Notes under the pieces: generated by a model
Databases searched by the model: none
What the model saw: only the letters and a program-made list of their open reading frames with translations
What the model was told of the DNA's origin: nothing
Shown here: positions 1-8,680 of the stretch, one piece after another
Numbering within the stretch: the first letter of the stretch is position 1
Layout of the letters: each line of letters starts with the position of its first letter
Assembly: GCA_037379885.1 (NCBI GenBank)
Contig: JARRJC010000008.1
Coordinates: 75,744-122,219, forward strand
DNA from: Limibacillus sp.
GTDB taxonomy: Bacteria > Pseudomonadota > Alphaproteobacteria > Kiloniellales > CECT-8803
Length of the DNA: 46,476 bases
Direction: 5' to 3'
Translations under genes and position numbers: made by a program

Positions 1-47
1 GGGAAGATCGCGGTAACTGCCGGAAGGCAATAGCGGAGGTAGAGCCT

Positions 48-272
48 ATGGCCGACAACCGCTCCGAGACCCTTAGCGGTCTCACGGCAGATGAAGCCCA
101 AGCATTCCACAAGTACTTCATGCAGGGTTTCATCATTTTCACGGTGGTCGCAGTCGTGGCCCATATCCTTGCTTGGATGTGGCGTCCCTGGCTGCCGTCC
201 GTCGATGGCTACGCATCCTACATGGATGGCGTGAACAGTGCGCTGACCAGCGTGCAATCGTTCCTGGCTTAA
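48..272 (+). CDS. pufB: LH1 antenna beta polypeptide PufB
   Basis: Beta subunit of the core light-harvesting complex that rings the reaction centre in the photosynthetic membrane and binds bacteriochlorophyll and carotenoid. The 74-residue product has the family signature: a polar N-terminus with [14 protein letters not shown], one membrane helix (about residues 25-46), His39 as the expected bacteriochlorophyll ligand and the aromatic RPWL motif at 46-49. A GGAGGT ribosome site lies at 34-39. After RPWLP there is an extra tail of about 24 residues that many LH1 beta chains lack. It is the first gene of pufBALMC and is 12 nt from pufA. An LH2 beta chain is less likely because pufA and pufLM follow directly. 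Confidence 0.96.
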   Translation: MADNRSETLSGLTADEAQAFHKYFMQGFIIFTVVAVVAHILAWMWRPWLPSVDGYASYMDGVNSALTSVQSFLA

Positions 273-284
273 GGAGGAAAGAAG

Positions 285-467
285 ATGTGGAGGATTTGGC
301 TTCTCTTCGATCCCCGCAGGATGCTGGTTGCAATGGCGGCGTTCCTGTTTGTGCTGGCATTGCTGATTCATTTCATCTTGCTCAGCACGGATCGTTTCAA
401 CTGGATCGAAGGCCCGATGGCGAGCGCCACCGAGGTCCAGACTCAGCTGGACACCATGACGGGCTAA
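285..467 (+). CDS. pufA: LH1 antenna alpha polypeptide PufA
   Basis: Alpha subunit of the core antenna. The 60-residue product begins [12 protein letters not shown], the usual LH1 alpha N-terminus, followed by one membrane helix (about 13-34). His29 is the expected bacteriochlorophyll ligand and Trp40, eleven residues later, is the usual aromatic partner in FNW. A strong AAGGAGGAAAG ribosome site sits just upstream. It pairs with PufB in the LH1 ring. It is followed by a structured 130-nt gap before pufL, which suggests that the pufBA part of the message is stabilised independently of pufLMC. Confidence 0.96.
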   Translation: MWRIWLLFDPRRMLVAMAAFLFVLALLIHFILLSTDRFNWIEGPMASATEVQTQLDTMTG

Positions 468-488
468 CCACGCCCGTGACACGGTAGT

Positions 489-573
489 GGGCACGGGGCG
501 CGGTCCCCGACAAGGGACTAACTCCCGTGCCCTCCACCTCTCTAATTCGTTGCCCGGCGCATTGTGCGCGGGC
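489..573 (+). other. Two stem-loops between pufA and pufL
   Basis: A perfect 9-bp stem pairs GGGCACGGG (489-497) with CCCGTGCCC (524-532). It encloses a smaller GTCCC/GGGAC hairpin (503-507 with 514-518). A second hairpin pairs 552-561 with 565-573 with one bulged G. No T-run follows, so these are not intrinsic terminators. In Rhodobacter, hairpins at this position shield the pufBA mRNA from 3' decay and so set the antenna to reaction-centre ratio. The same role is inferred here. Confidence 0.7.
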
Positions 574-597
574 GCTTACCGGACGGAGGATGAAGCG

Positions 598-1422
598 ATG
601 GTGATGCTGAGCTTCGAGAGGAGATATCGCGTGAGGGGTGGAACCCTGATCGGCGGCGATCTCTTCGATTTCTGGATCGGGCCGTTCTACGTCGGCTTCT
701 TCGGGGTCACCACGATCTTCTTTGCCACGCTAGGTACGGCCTTGATCGTCTATGGCGCTGCACTGGGACCCACCTGGAATCTGTGGCAGATATCCATCGC
801 TCCCCCCGACCTGAAATACGGCCTGGGACTGGCGCCCCTCAAGGAGGGCGGGCTGTGGCAGATCATAACGATCTGCGCCATCGGCGCGTTCGTGTCCTGG
901 GCGCTGAGGGAAGTGGAGATCTGCAGGAAGCTGGGCATTCAATATCACGTGCCCTTCGCTTTCGGCTTTGCGATCTTCGCCTACGTGACGCTGGTGGTCA
1001 TCCGCCCGCTGCTGCTGGGCGCCTGGGGCCACGGTTTCCCCTACGGCATCTTCAGTCACCTGGACTGGGTGTCGAACGTCGGATACCAGTTCCTGCACTT
1101 CCACTACAATCCGGCGCACATGCTGGGGGTGACCTTCTTCTTCACCACCACGCTGGCGCTCTCGCTGCACGGTTCGCTGGTGCTCTCCGCGGTCAACCCC
1201 GCCAAGGGCCACAGCGTCAAGACGCCGGAGCACGAGGACACCTACTTCCGCGACTTCATCGGCTACTCCATCGGCACGCTCGGCATCCACCGCCTGGGTC
1301 TCTTCCTGGCGCTGTCGGCGGGTTTCTGGAGTGCTGTGTGCATCGTGATCAGCGGACCCTTCTGGGATCGCGGCTGGCCGGAATGGTGGGGTTGGTGGCT
1401 CAACCTGCCGATCTGGTCTTAA
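598..1422 (+). CDS. pufL: Photosynthetic reaction centre L subunit
   Basis: L subunit of the type II reaction centre; with PufM it binds the special pair, accessory bacteriochlorophylls, bacteriopheophytins, quinones and the non-haem iron. The 274-residue product starts [15 protein letters not shown], which lines up with the usual MALLSFERKYRVRGG. The ATG at 598 is preceded by GGAGGA (585-590). An earlier in-frame start at 487 would add residues that do not resemble PufL and would lie in the hairpins. [11 protein letters not shown] and [12 protein letters not shown] hold the expected pigment- and iron-ligand histidines. Five membrane helices are evident. It is 13 nt from pufM. Confidence 0.97.
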   Translation: MVMLSFERRYRVRGGTLIGGDLFDFWIGPFYVGFFGVTTIFFATLGTALIVYGAALGPTWNLWQISIAPPDLKYGLGLAPLKEGGLWQIITICAIGAFVSWALREVEICRKLGIQYHVPFAFGFAIFAYVTLVVIRPLLLGAWGHGFPYGIFSHLDWVSNVGYQFLHFHYNPAHMLGVTFFFTTTLALSLHGSLVLSAVNPAKGHSVKTPEHEDTYFRDFIGYSIGTLGIHRLGLFLALSAGFWSAVCIVISGPFWDRGWPEWWGWWLNLPIWS

Positions 1423-1435
1423 GGGAGGGCGCGTC

Positions 1436-2413
1436 ATGGCGAACTACCAGAATATATTCACGCAAGTCCAAGTCAGGGGCGCGCCGGAACTCGGCATTCC
1501 CCTCGGCAGGGGCGAAGGCGAGCGCATCGGCACGCCGGGCTTCAGTTACTGGATCGGTAAGATCGGCAACGCCCAGCTCGGCCCCATCTATCTGGGCTGG
1601 ACCGGCGTCATCTCGCTGATCTTCGGGTTCATCGCGATCGAGATCATCGGCCTCAACATGTGGGCCTCGGTCGGCTGGGACCCTGTCGAGTTCGTCCGCC
1701 AGCTTCCCTGGCTGGCGCTGGAGCCGCCGCCGGCGGAGTACGGCCTCAAGGTTCTGCCCCCTCTCGCCGAAGGCGGCTGGTGGCTGATCGCGGGCTTCTT
1801 CCTGACGGCCTCCATCCTGCTCTGGTGGGTGCGCAGCTACCGCCGGGCGCTCGCGCTCGGCATGGGAACCCATGTCGCCTGGGCTTTCGCCTCGGCCATC
1901 TGGCTCTATCTGGTGCTGGGCTTCATCCGCCCGATTCTGATGGGGACCTGGTCGGAAGCGGTGCCCTTCGGCATCTTCCCGCACCTCGATTGGACCACGG
2001 CCTTCTCGATCCAGTACGGGAACCTCTATTACAACCCGTTCCACTGTCTCTCGATCGTGTTCCTCTACGGCTCGACCCTGCTGTTCGCCATGCACGGCGC
2101 GACGATCCTCGCGGTCAGCCGCTATGGCGGCGAGCGTGAAATCGAGCAGATCACCGACCGTGGCACGGCCTCGGAGCGCGCCGCTCTCTTCTGGCGCTGG
2201 ACCATGGGCTTCAACGCCTCCATGGAATCCATCCACCGCTGGGCCTGGTGGTTCGCGGTCCTGACCCCGCTCACCGGCGGCATCGGCATCCTCCTGACCG
2301 GCACGGTCGTGGATGACTGGTACCTCTGGGCGCAGAAGCATGGGGTGGTGCCGGGCTATCCGGACATCTATCCGGGCGTGACCGATCCCAGCATGGGAGG
2401 AGCAGCACAATGA
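1436..2413 (+). CDS. pufM: Photosynthetic reaction centre M subunit
   Basis: M subunit of the type II reaction centre, the heterodimer partner of PufL. The 325-residue product has the family N-terminus ([15 protein letters not shown]), five membrane helices, the [10 protein letters not shown] segment around the special-pair ligand and the [14 protein letters not shown] segment with iron- and quinone-site residues. A GGGAGGG ribosome site lies about 8 nt before the ATG. Its TGA overlaps the pufC ATG by 4 nt (ATGA), so the two genes are probably translationally coupled. Confidence 0.97.
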   Translation: MANYQNIFTQVQVRGAPELGIPLGRGEGERIGTPGFSYWIGKIGNAQLGPIYLGWTGVISLIFGFIAIEIIGLNMWASVGWDPVEFVRQLPWLALEPPPAEYGLKVLPPLAEGGWWLIAGFFLTASILLWWVRSYRRALALGMGTHVAWAFASAIWLYLVLGFIRPILMGTWSEAVPFGIFPHLDWTTAFSIQYGNLYYNPFHCLSIVFLYGSTLLFAMHGATILAVSRYGGEREIEQITDRGTASERAALFWRWTMGFNASMESIHRWAWWFAVLTPLTGGIGILLTGTVVDDWYLWAQKHGVVPGYPDIYPGVTDPSMGGAAQ

Positions 2414-3438
2414 AACCCTATGTAATTGCAGGGCTGGCGGTCGTTGGCTCGCTACTGACCATCGCCATGGTCTTCACCTCCGGCTGGAACCTTCCGCCCG
2501 CGGAAAGCAGCCAGCTCGGCTACCGTGGCGTCGGCCTGGTCGAGACGGTGGACAAGGGCGGCAACGCCGCCACCGTGGCCGCCAACATGGCCCCGGAGCC
2601 GATCTACCCCTACGAGCCGATCGCCGACGAACCGCTGGCCAAGGACGTCTATGAGAACGTCCAGGTGCTGGGGGATCTGCCGGACTCTCAGTTCACGCGG
2701 CTGATGGCCCACATCACCGAGTGGGTCGCCCCGGAAGAGGGCTGCGGCTACTGCCACAATCTGGAGAACCTGGCCGACGACAGCCTTTACACCAAGGTCG
2801 TCTCACGCCGGATGATCCAGATGACCCAGCACATCAACGTGGACTGGACCGACCACGTCGCGGACACGGGTGTGACCTGTTACACCTGTCACCGCGGCCA
2901 GAACGTCCCGGCCGAGATCTGGTTCTCGGGCGACGGTCCGAAGGGCGCCAAGGGCATGGCGGGCTATCGCGGCGAGGGTCAGAACGTGGCCGGCGTCAAC
3001 GTGGGCCTGACCTCGCTCAACTACGATCCCTTCACACCGCTGCTGCTCGAGGACGGACAGATCCGTGTCGCGACCGGGTCGGCTCTGCCGGCCGGCGCCA
3101 ACACCTCGATCCAGCTCACCGAACGGACCTATTCCCTCATGATCCACATGTCAGAGGGGTTGGGCGTCAACTGCGCCTACTGCCACAACTCGCGCAACTT
3201 CGCGGATTGGGGTCAGAGCTCGCCGGCGCGCATGACCGCCTGGCATGGCATCCAGATGGTGCGGGATCTCAACAATGAATACTTGGTGCCGCTCGGCACG
3301 ACCCTTCCGGAAAACCGTCTCGGCCCGGCTGGGGACGCGCCCAAGGCCTACTGCACGACCTGCCACAACGGGGTCAACAAGCCTCTGAACGGCACCAAGA
3401 TGGTAGAGGACTTCCCCTCGCTCCGCCCGGCCAACTAG
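2410..3438 (+). CDS. pufC: Reaction-centre tetraheme cytochrome c subunit
   Basis: Periplasmic cytochrome that reduces the photo-oxidised special pair. The 342-residue product has four CXXCH haem sites: CGYCH (112-116), CYTCH (157-161), CAYCH (255-259) and CTTCH (315-319). An N-terminal hydrophobic segment (about residues 4-23) would target and anchor it. There is no cysteine in or after this segment, so the diacylglycerol lipid anchor known in Blastochloris PufC cannot form; an uncleaved helix anchor is inferred. The gene overlaps pufM by 4 nt and ends the puf operon. A terminator follows about 50 nt downstream. Confidence 0.97.
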   Translation: MKPYVIAGLAVVGSLLTIAMVFTSGWNLPPAESSQLGYRGVGLVETVDKGGNAATVAANMAPEPIYPYEPIADEPLAKDVYENVQVLGDLPDSQFTRLMAHITEWVAPEEGCGYCHNLENLADDSLYTKVVSRRMIQMTQHINVDWTDHVADTGVTCYTCHRGQNVPAEIWFSGDGPKGAKGMAGYRGEGQNVAGVNVGLTSLNYDPFTPLLLEDGQIRVATGSALPAGANTSIQLTERTYSLMIHMSEGLGVNCAYCHNSRNFADWGQSSPARMTAWHGIQMVRDLNNEYLVPLGTTLPENRLGPAGDAPKAYCTTCHNGVNKPLNGTKMVEDFPSLRPAN

Positions 3439-3487
3439 CTGGAAGGAGCGAACCAAACTCCGACCCTCACCGGAGTTCACCACCCAT

Positions 3488-3520
3488 AGAGGAGGCCAAG
3501 AATCGGCCTCCTCTCTTTTT
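3488..3520 (+). terminator. Rho-independent terminator of pufBALMC
   Basis: A perfect 10-bp stem pairs AGAGGAGGCC (3488-3497) with GGCCTCCTCT (3505-3514) across a 7-nt loop, followed at once by CTTTTT. It lies about 50 nt after the pufC stop and separates puf from the convergent superoperon that ends with idi. Confidence 0.9.
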
Positions 3521-3606
3521 GCCTGGAATCCGGAAGAGGCGGAATAACGCAGCCGCCGCTAAGGCGGCGGTGGCGAAGCTCGATACTAAGGAGGAAAAGC
3601 GCCGCC

Positions 3607-4182
3607 CTAGCGGCCGATGTCGAGGTCGGGCCAGCGGCTGAGGTAGATGCGGAACCAGGGGGCGAGACCCTCGGGGGCTTCCGACAGCTCCCTGTGCAGT
3701 TCCTGGGCGTTGGCCCAGCGTGTCTCGCTGACCTCTTCGGGGTTTGGGGCCATGCGCGGGCTTTCGCTCTCCAGCCGTCCGACGAAGAGGTGGACGTGTT
3801 CGTTCTCGATCAGGCCGCCGCCGACCTCGGCTCGGTAGCGGGTCTCCCCGACCGCGCGCAGCGGCGCTGAGACGCCCAGTTCCTCGCGCAGACGGCGGTG
3901 GGCGCAGCGCTGCGGCTCTTCCTCCCAGTGGGGATGGGAACAGCAGGTGTTGGCCCAAAGACCGGGACAGTGGTACTTGCCGGCCGCCCTGCGTTGCAGC
4001 AGCAGCTTGTCTTCATGGAACAGGAAGATGGATACCGCCTGGTGGAGCTGGCCGCGCTCATGCGCCTCCAGCTTGCCCATCGGGTAGAAGCTGCCGTCCT
4101 CGGCGATGGCCGGGATCTTGGCCGTCAAGGAGCGGTCGAGACCGCCGTCCCGGGCCCGCTCGCCCGGTTTCGTGCGGATCAT
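3607..4182 (-). CDS. idi: Isopentenyl-diphosphate delta-isomerase, type I
   Basis: Cytosolic Nudix-fold enzyme that interconverts IPP and DMAPP, feeding geranylgeranyl diphosphate for carotenoids, bacteriochlorophyll tails and quinones. The 191-residue product has the catalytic-Cys signature NTCCSHP (78-84), the metal/Nudix REELG (99-103) and a second acidic site ENEH (126-129). The ATG at 4182 is chosen because it overlaps the hemA stop as ATGA; a start ten codons upstream would lie inside hemA. It is the last gene of the long superoperon, so isoprenoid supply is co-expressed with pigment synthesis. Confidence 0.92.
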   Translation of the reverse strand: MIRTKPGERARDGGLDRSLTAKIPAIAEDGSFYPMGKLEAHERGQLHQAVSIFLFHEDKLLLQRRAAGKYHCPGLWANTCCSHPHWEEEPQRCAHRRLREELGVSAPLRAVGETRYRAEVGGGLIENEHVHLFVGRLESESPRMAPNPEEVSETRWANAQELHRELSEAPEGLAPWFRIYLSRWPDLDIGR

Positions 4183-5390
4183 GCAGCGCGCTCCAGCCCC
4201 AACTCTCCCCAAATCATGGAGAGCGCGGTGACCAGCTTGTCCACGTCGGCGTCGCTGTGAACCGGCGAGGGGGTGATGCGCAGGCGCTCTGTCCCACGCG
4301 GCACGGTCGGATAATTGATCGGCTGGACATAGATCGCAAAGCGCGCCAGCAGTTCATCGCTGATCTGCTTGCAGAGCGTCGGATCGCCGACCATGACCGG
4401 CACGATGTGACTGGGGTTGTCCATCAGCGGGATGCCGGCGGCCATCAGGCGGCGGCGCACCAGCGCCACCCGCTCACCCTGGCGAAGGCGCTCAGCGGAG
4501 CTCTCCTTCAAGTGGCGGATCGAGGCGGTCGCGCCCGCGGCCACTGCTGGGGGAAGGGCGGTGGTGAAGATGAAGCCGGAGCAGAAGCTGCGCAGGAAGT
4601 CGCAGATCGCGGCCGAGCCGGTCACATAGCCGCCGACCACGCCGAAGGCCTTGCCCAGCGTGCCCTGGATCACGGTCAGTCGCTCGGCCACGCCCTCGCG
4701 CTCCGAGATGCCGCCGCCGCGCCGGCCATAGAGGCCGACCGCGTGGACTTCGTCCAGATAGGTCATGGCGCCATGCGCCTCGGCCACGTCGCAGATCTCG
4801 GCGATCGGGGAGATGTCGCCGTCCATGGAGTAGACGGACTCGAAAGCCACCAGCTTCGGGCGATCGGGGTCCAGCTCACCCAGTTGGCGGTCGAGGTCTT
4901 CCGGGTCGTTGTGCTTGAAGAGGGTCTTCTCGGCCCGGGAGTGGCGGATGCCTTCGATCATGGAGGCGTGGTTCAACTCGTCGGACAACACGACGCAGCC
5001 GGGCATCTGCGCTGCCAGGGTGGAGAGCGCCGTCCAGTTGGAGACGTAGCCAGAGGTGAAGAGCAGCGCTGCTTCCTTGTCGTGCAGATCGGCCAGCTCG
5101 CGCTCCAGCAGCACATGGTGGTGGTTGGTGCCGGAGATGTTGCGCGTGCCGCCGGCGCCCGCTCCGCAGCGGTCGAGAGCGGCGTGCATCGCGCTCAGGA
5201 CCTTGGGGTGCTGGCCCATGCCGAGGTAGTCGTTGGAGCACCAGACCGTGACCTCGCGCTCGCCATCCTCGCAGTATTGGCAGGCTTTCGGGAAAGCGCC
5301 GTTGTGGCGTTCGAGCTCGGCGAAGATGCGATAACGCCCTTCGTCGCGGATCTGATCCAGCCGTGCCTGGAAGAAAGCTTCGTATTCCAT
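4179..5390 (-). CDS. hemA: 5-aminolevulinate synthase
   Basis: PLP enzyme that condenses glycine and succinyl-CoA to 5-aminolevulinate, the first committed step to haem and bacteriochlorophyll in alphaproteobacteria. The 403-residue product shows the conserved [25 protein letters not shown] and YLDEVHAVG motifs, and the PLP lysine is K247 in GTLGKAFG. Length matches the family. It overlaps idi by 4 nt. A 97-nt gap that carries a strong composite hairpin separates it from the upstream puhE-GTPase gene, so it may have partly separate mRNA levels. Whether the genome has a second ALA synthase gene cannot be seen here. Confidence 0.96.
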   Translation of the reverse strand: MEYEAFFQARLDQIRDEGRYRIFAELERHNGAFPKACQYCEDGEREVTVWCSNDYLGMGQHPKVLSAMHAALDRCGAGAGGTRNISGTNHHHVLLERELADLHDKEAALLFTSGYVSNWTALSTLAAQMPGCVVLSDELNHASMIEGIRHSRAEKTLFKHNDPEDLDRQLGELDPDRPKLVAFESVYSMDGDISPIAEICDVAEAHGAMTYLDEVHAVGLYGRRGGGISEREGVAERLTVIQGTLGKAFGVVGGYVTGSAAICDFLRSFCSGFIFTTALPPAVAAGATASIRHLKESSAERLRQGERVALVRRRLMAAGIPLMDNPSHIVPVMVGDPTLCKQISDELLARFAIYVQPINYPTVPRGTERLRITPSPVHSDADVDKLVTALSMIWGELGLERAA

Positions 5391-5439
5391 GGTCCGTCTC
5401 CCCGTGGGTATTGGTCTTAAAACCTCGTTTCCCGTTCAA

Positions 5440-5484
5440 GCGGAGCTTTGCCGGCGTCCCCCGACGCCATTTGAAAGCCTCCGC
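5440..5484 (-). other. Composite stem-loop before hemA
   Basis: An outer stem pairs GCGGAGCTTT (5440-5449) with AAAGCCTCCGC (5474-5484, one bulged base). It encloses a perfect 6-bp hairpin, GGCGTC (5453-5458) with GACGCC (5463-5468), around a 4-nt loop. It occupies most of the gap between the puhE-GTPase gene and hemA. No T-run follows in the direction of transcription, so an mRNA processing or stability element is more likely than a terminator. Confidence 0.6.
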
Positions 5485-5487
5485 CCC

Positions 5488-7263
5488 CTACTCGGCGGCC
5501 TGCAGCGCGCAGGCCTCCAAATCGCTTTTCAGGCGCTCGGGCGCGGTGATCTTGCCGATCGCCATGACCCTTGCGCGTTCTTCGCCCTGCGGCGCGAAGG
5601 CGGTCATGTAGCTGCGCCCTCCCGCCAGTTCGAAAAGAATCCAGCCCTCGCCGCTGTGGGCCAGGCCCTTGAGGCGGCGAATCTCGCCATAATCGCCGCG
5701 CGCCGCCGATGACAGCAGGCGCTCCAGGCTCTCGGCCTCATAGAAGCCGGACAGCGTCGTGCTCCAGGAGGTGAAGCCCAGCGTCTGCTCCAGGTCGTGA
5801 TGATGCGCGTGGTCTTCGTGATGTTTGCCCGCCCCGTGGTCCTCGGCGTGGTCGCGGGCGTTGTCCTGGTCCTCTTCGGCCTTGGCGGCCGTCATCAGCG
5901 CGACCAGCGCGCGGTCGGGGTCCAGCGCTTCGTCCATCATGGAAAAGCGCGCGGTGACCACGTGGGCCCGGGGGTTCAGCATGCTGAGCGTCGAGCTGAC
6001 CGTGGCCAATTCCGCCGAGCCCACCAGATCGGTCTTGTTGATCACGAAGACCGGCGCCACCTCGGCCTGCATCTCGAAGTAGTCGGGCAGGTTGGCGTAG
6101 TCCTTCAGGAAGGCCGCCGCGTCGATCAGGGTGTAGAGATGCAACTGGCCCAGCAGGGGGCGGATGTCCGGACGGTTCAGGACCGCCAGCAGAGAGGTCA
6201 CGTCGGCCACGCCGCTGGGCTCGATCAGGATGCGCTCGGGCTGATAGCGCTTCATCACCTTCACCAGTTGCTTGGCGAGGTCGCCGCGCAGCGAGCAGCA
6301 GATGCAGCCGTTCGGCAGTTCCACGACCTCCGCGCCCCGGTTGCCCAGACGCGAGGCGTCGATCCCCATCTCGCCGAAATCGTTGACCAGGGCCACCGTG
6401 CGGCGCTCTCCCGCGCCCTGCATCAGGCGGCGCAGGAAGGTGGTCTTGCCCGCGCCCAGGAAGCCGGCGGCGATGGTGACGTCCACGGGCTTGCTGGCCT
6501 GTTCGCCGCGCGATTTCAGGCCCCAGTGCCACAGCTTGGCGGCGGGCAGCGGCACCACCAGGAACCAGTGCTCCAGGATCGCGAGGATCATCATGGTGGA
6601 GAGCAGGATCATGGCGACCGACTCGAAGGAACCGGCGGGCGCTGCGATCACGCTTTCGACCATCATGCCGGCGATCACGGTGGAGACCGTGACCGAGACC
6701 GGGAACAGCAGGTTCATGGACTTCTTCTTCAAGAAGCCGCGCAGGAACTGAAGGTGCTCGGGCAGGAACTCCTCGTTCAGGTTGCGCACGCCCAGGAAGA
6801 CGTTGAGCTTGGCGCTCTGATGCATCCACCAGAGCACGATGAAGGTCCAGGTGCCGACCTGATTGGGCGCGCCCCAGGTCAGCCAGACCACGACAGCGCC
6901 GCTCGCGATGATCGCCAGCTCGTGATAGAGGCTGGTGCCGATGGCGTGCAGGAAGTGGCGCCAGCCGCTGCAACCCTCCTGGCAGACGGTCTTCCGCGGG
7001 CCGGTGACATAGCCCATGTAGAAGGAGATCTCCTGCCAGCCCCAGGCCAGAAGCCCGAAGGTGAAGGCCCAGTAAGCGCCGCTGACGCTGGCGTCCTGCG
7101 CGGTCGCGTGAAGGCCGTAGAGAGAGGCGGTGAGGATCGCCGTCGCGCCCAGCATCGACCATTTGAAGGTCTTTCTGGGCAGGCCGTCCAAATAGATGAT
7201 CGCCCCGGTGGAGAACCACCAGACGAAGAGGGCGAAAAGGATCGGCGCGGCGTAGTCCCACAT
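5488..7263 (-). CDS. puhE: PuhE fused to a COG0523/CobW-type GTPase
   Basis: One open frame of 591 residues. Residues 1 to about 255 are PuhE (photosynthetic complex assembly protein 2, DUF3623), a polytopic membrane protein with about seven hydrophobic segments and family-like stretches such as GWQEISFYMGY and HQSAKLNVFLGVRNL. Residues about 259-591 are a complete G3E GTPase: Walker A GFLGAGKTT (267-275), metal site CICC (320-323), NKTD (409-412), a His-rich stretch (472-489) and a CobW_C-like domain (about 497-575). PuhE is known to affect reaction-centre/LH1 assembly; COG0523 GTPases deliver metals such as zinc. The position between acsF and hemA is where free-standing puhE is normally found. 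The fusion is read directly; its metal and client protein are unknown. Confidence 0.9.
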   Translation of the reverse strand: MWDYAAPILFALFVWWFSTGAIIYLDGLPRKTFKWSMLGATAILTASLYGLHATAQDASVSGAYWAFTFGLLAWGWQEISFYMGYVTGPRKTVCQEGCSGWRHFLHAIGTSLYHELAIIASGAVVVWLTWGAPNQVGTWTFIVLWWMHQSAKLNVFLGVRNLNEEFLPEHLQFLRGFLKKKSMNLLFPVSVTVSTVIAGMMVESVIAAPAGSFESVAMILLSTMMILAILEHWFLVVPLPAAKLWHWGLKSRGEQASKPVDVTIAAGFLGAGKTTFLRRLMQGAGERRTVALVNDFGEMGIDASRLGNRGAEVVELPNGCICCSLRGDLAKQLVKVMKRYQPERILIEPSGVADVTSLLAVLNRPDIRPLLGQLHLYTLIDAAAFLKDYANLPDYFEMQAEVAPVFVINKTDLVGSAELATVSSTLSMLNPRAHVVTARFSMMDEALDPDRALVALMTAAKAEEDQDNARDHAEDHGAGKHHEDHAHHHDLEQTLGFTSWSTTLSGFYEAESLERLLSSAARGDYGEIRRLKGLAHSGEGWILFELAGGRSYMTAFAPQGEERARVMAIGKITAPERLKSDLEACALQAAE

Positions 7264-7295
7264 GGGATTATCGGTCCTTATTCAGTCGCCAGCCC

Positions 7296-8360
7296 TTACC
7301 AGGCCGGGCTCAGCCGGCTTTCCTCCGGCAGTTCGTTGCTCTTGGCGGGCAGGATGTAGAGCCGCCCGAAAACGGCGGCGGCGGCCAGCGCCAGCCCGCC
7401 CTGCTTCAGCTTGCCGAGGACCCCGCCCTGTTCCTGGGCGCGGCTCATGGCCTCGTTGATGCGGCGCAGGCGCTCCAGCCCCTTGGCGAAGCGCGGGTCG
7501 TCGAGGTCGAGCAGCACCGGGAAGACCTGCTTGGAAATCTCGGAGGTGATGCGGAAGACCTGCATGTCGTAGGCGGTCGGATCCAGGCCAAGCGCCTTGT
7601 GGAACTCCGGCCGGGCGTGGTCGCGCACGTACATGGTCGCGTAGACGGCCAGCTGGAAGAAGCGCACCCAGAGCTTGTTGTGGCCCTGGAGCAGCTTGGG
7701 GTTGGCGCGCATCAGCAGCGCGAAGGCCTCGCCATGGCGGAACTCGTCGTTACACCACTGCTCGAACCAGATGAAGATCGGGTGGAAGCGCAGCTCCGGA
7801 TGCCGCTCAAGCTGGCGGTAGATGGAGATGTAGCGCGCATAGCCGATCTTCTCCGACAGGTAGGTGGCGTAGAAGATGAACTTGGGCTTGAAGTAGTGAT
7901 AGCGCTTGGACTTGGTCAGATAACCCAGGTCCACGCCCATGCCATAGTCCTTCAGGGCGTCGTTGATGAAGCCGGCATGGCGCGATTCATCGCGGGCCAT
8001 GTACTTGAAGAGCGCGCAGATGTCCGGGTTGGTGCCGCGCTTCTTCATCTCCGCGTAGAGCACGCAGCCGGAGAACTCGGCCGTCAGGGAGGAGACCAGG
8101 AAGTCGGTGAACTCCCGGCGCAGGCCGTCGGGCAGGTCCTCCAGCCGGGGCTGATCCCACTTATCGTTGCGCTTGAAGTGATGCTTGTTGGTGTCGGCTT
8201 CCAGCTCGGCGATCAGCACGTCCCATTCCTTGCGGACGGGCGTTACGTCCATCGCGTCCAGCTCGTCGAAATCGGTGGTGTAGAAGCGCGGGCTGAGAAC
8301 CGTGTTCTCCTGCGCCATTTCCGTGGTTTCGCTTTTGAGCGAGAGCTGTTCGATGGTCAT
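7296..8360 (-). CDS. acsF: Mg-protoporphyrin IX monomethyl ester oxidative cyclase
   Basis: Di-iron, oxygen-dependent cyclase that forms the fifth ring of bacteriochlorophyll. The 354-residue product has the ferritin-like iron ligands E95, E125-S-R-H128 and E206-F-R-H209. A hydrophobic segment near the C-terminus (about 317-333) may touch the membrane. It starts in an ATGA overlap with bciE, whose product is needed for cyclase activity in alphaproteobacteria. The puhE-GTPase gene follows after 32 nt. Its presence shows that the host can make pigment in the presence of oxygen; an anaerobic bchE, if any, is outside the window. Confidence 0.96.
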   Translation of the reverse strand: MTIEQLSLKSETTEMAQENTVLSPRFYTTDFDELDAMDVTPVRKEWDVLIAELEADTNKHHFKRNDKWDQPRLEDLPDGLRREFTDFLVSSLTAEFSGCVLYAEMKKRGTNPDICALFKYMARDESRHAGFINDALKDYGMGVDLGYLTKSKRYHYFKPKFIFYATYLSEKIGYARYISIYRQLERHPELRFHPIFIWFEQWCNDEFRHGEAFALLMRANPKLLQGHNKLWVRFFQLAVYATMYVRDHARPEFHKALGLDPTAYDMQVFRITSEISKQVFPVLLDLDDPRFAKGLERLRRINEAMSRAQEQGGVLGKLKQGGLALAAAAVFGRLYILPAKSNELPEESRLSPAW

Positions 8361-8680
8361 AGCTTCCTCCCGGAAGAAAAGCTCACCTCGAGGAGTTCGA
8401 GGGGTTGCATGTGGCCCGCCAGGCGGGCGAAGAGGCGCTCGAGCGCGCTTGCGAGCCGCACGTCCGCGCGGCGCGTGAAACTGGCGCTCTCGCCGTAAGG
8501 CACGGCGATCGGCTCGCCGTGAACGTGAATGCTGTCGCCGGGGCGCAGGGCGATCGGCTCATCGAGCTCGACGTGCGCCGCCAGGCTTTCGAACTTGTTG
8601 ACCACTTCGATCCGGCAGCCGACTTCCAGGCTGCGTCCAAAGAGGGTCTGCATCAGGTTTGAGTGTGTCCGTTCGGTCAT
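8357..8680 (-). CDS. bciE: Cyclase accessory subunit BciE
   Basis: Small protein of 107 residues between puhC and acsF, overlapping both by 4 nt. In Rhodobacter sphaeroides the small gene in this neighbourhood, bciE, encodes an auxiliary protein required by the AcsF cyclase. The identification here rests mainly on position and size; no catalytic motif is visible. The product is soluble and mixed in charge, with a segment of short alternating polar and hydrophobic stretches (about residues 20-66) suggesting beta structure, then a helical C-terminus. If it is not BciE it is an unknown member of the puh-acsF unit. Confidence 0.75.
   Translation of the reverse strand: MTERTHSNLMQTLFGRSLEVGCRIEVVNKFESLAAHVELDEPIALRPGDSIHVHGEPIAVPYGESASFTRRADVRLASALERLFARLAGHMQPLELLEVSFSSGRKL

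Noticed and set aside
487-597. Longer start for pufL at 487
   Set aside because: The extra residues do not resemble PufL, they cover the intercistronic hairpins, and ATG 598 has a ribosome site and the family N-terminus.
3552-3568. Hairpin GCCGCC/GGCGGC after idi as terminator of the superoperon
   Set aside because: Only 6 bp, and the T-run on the - strand is poor; possible but not supported enough to annotate.
3744-5420. 558-codon + strand frame opposite idi and hemA
   Set aside because: It mirrors two clear enzyme genes; composition (Arg, Gly, His, Gln rich) is that of a GC-rich antisense shadow.
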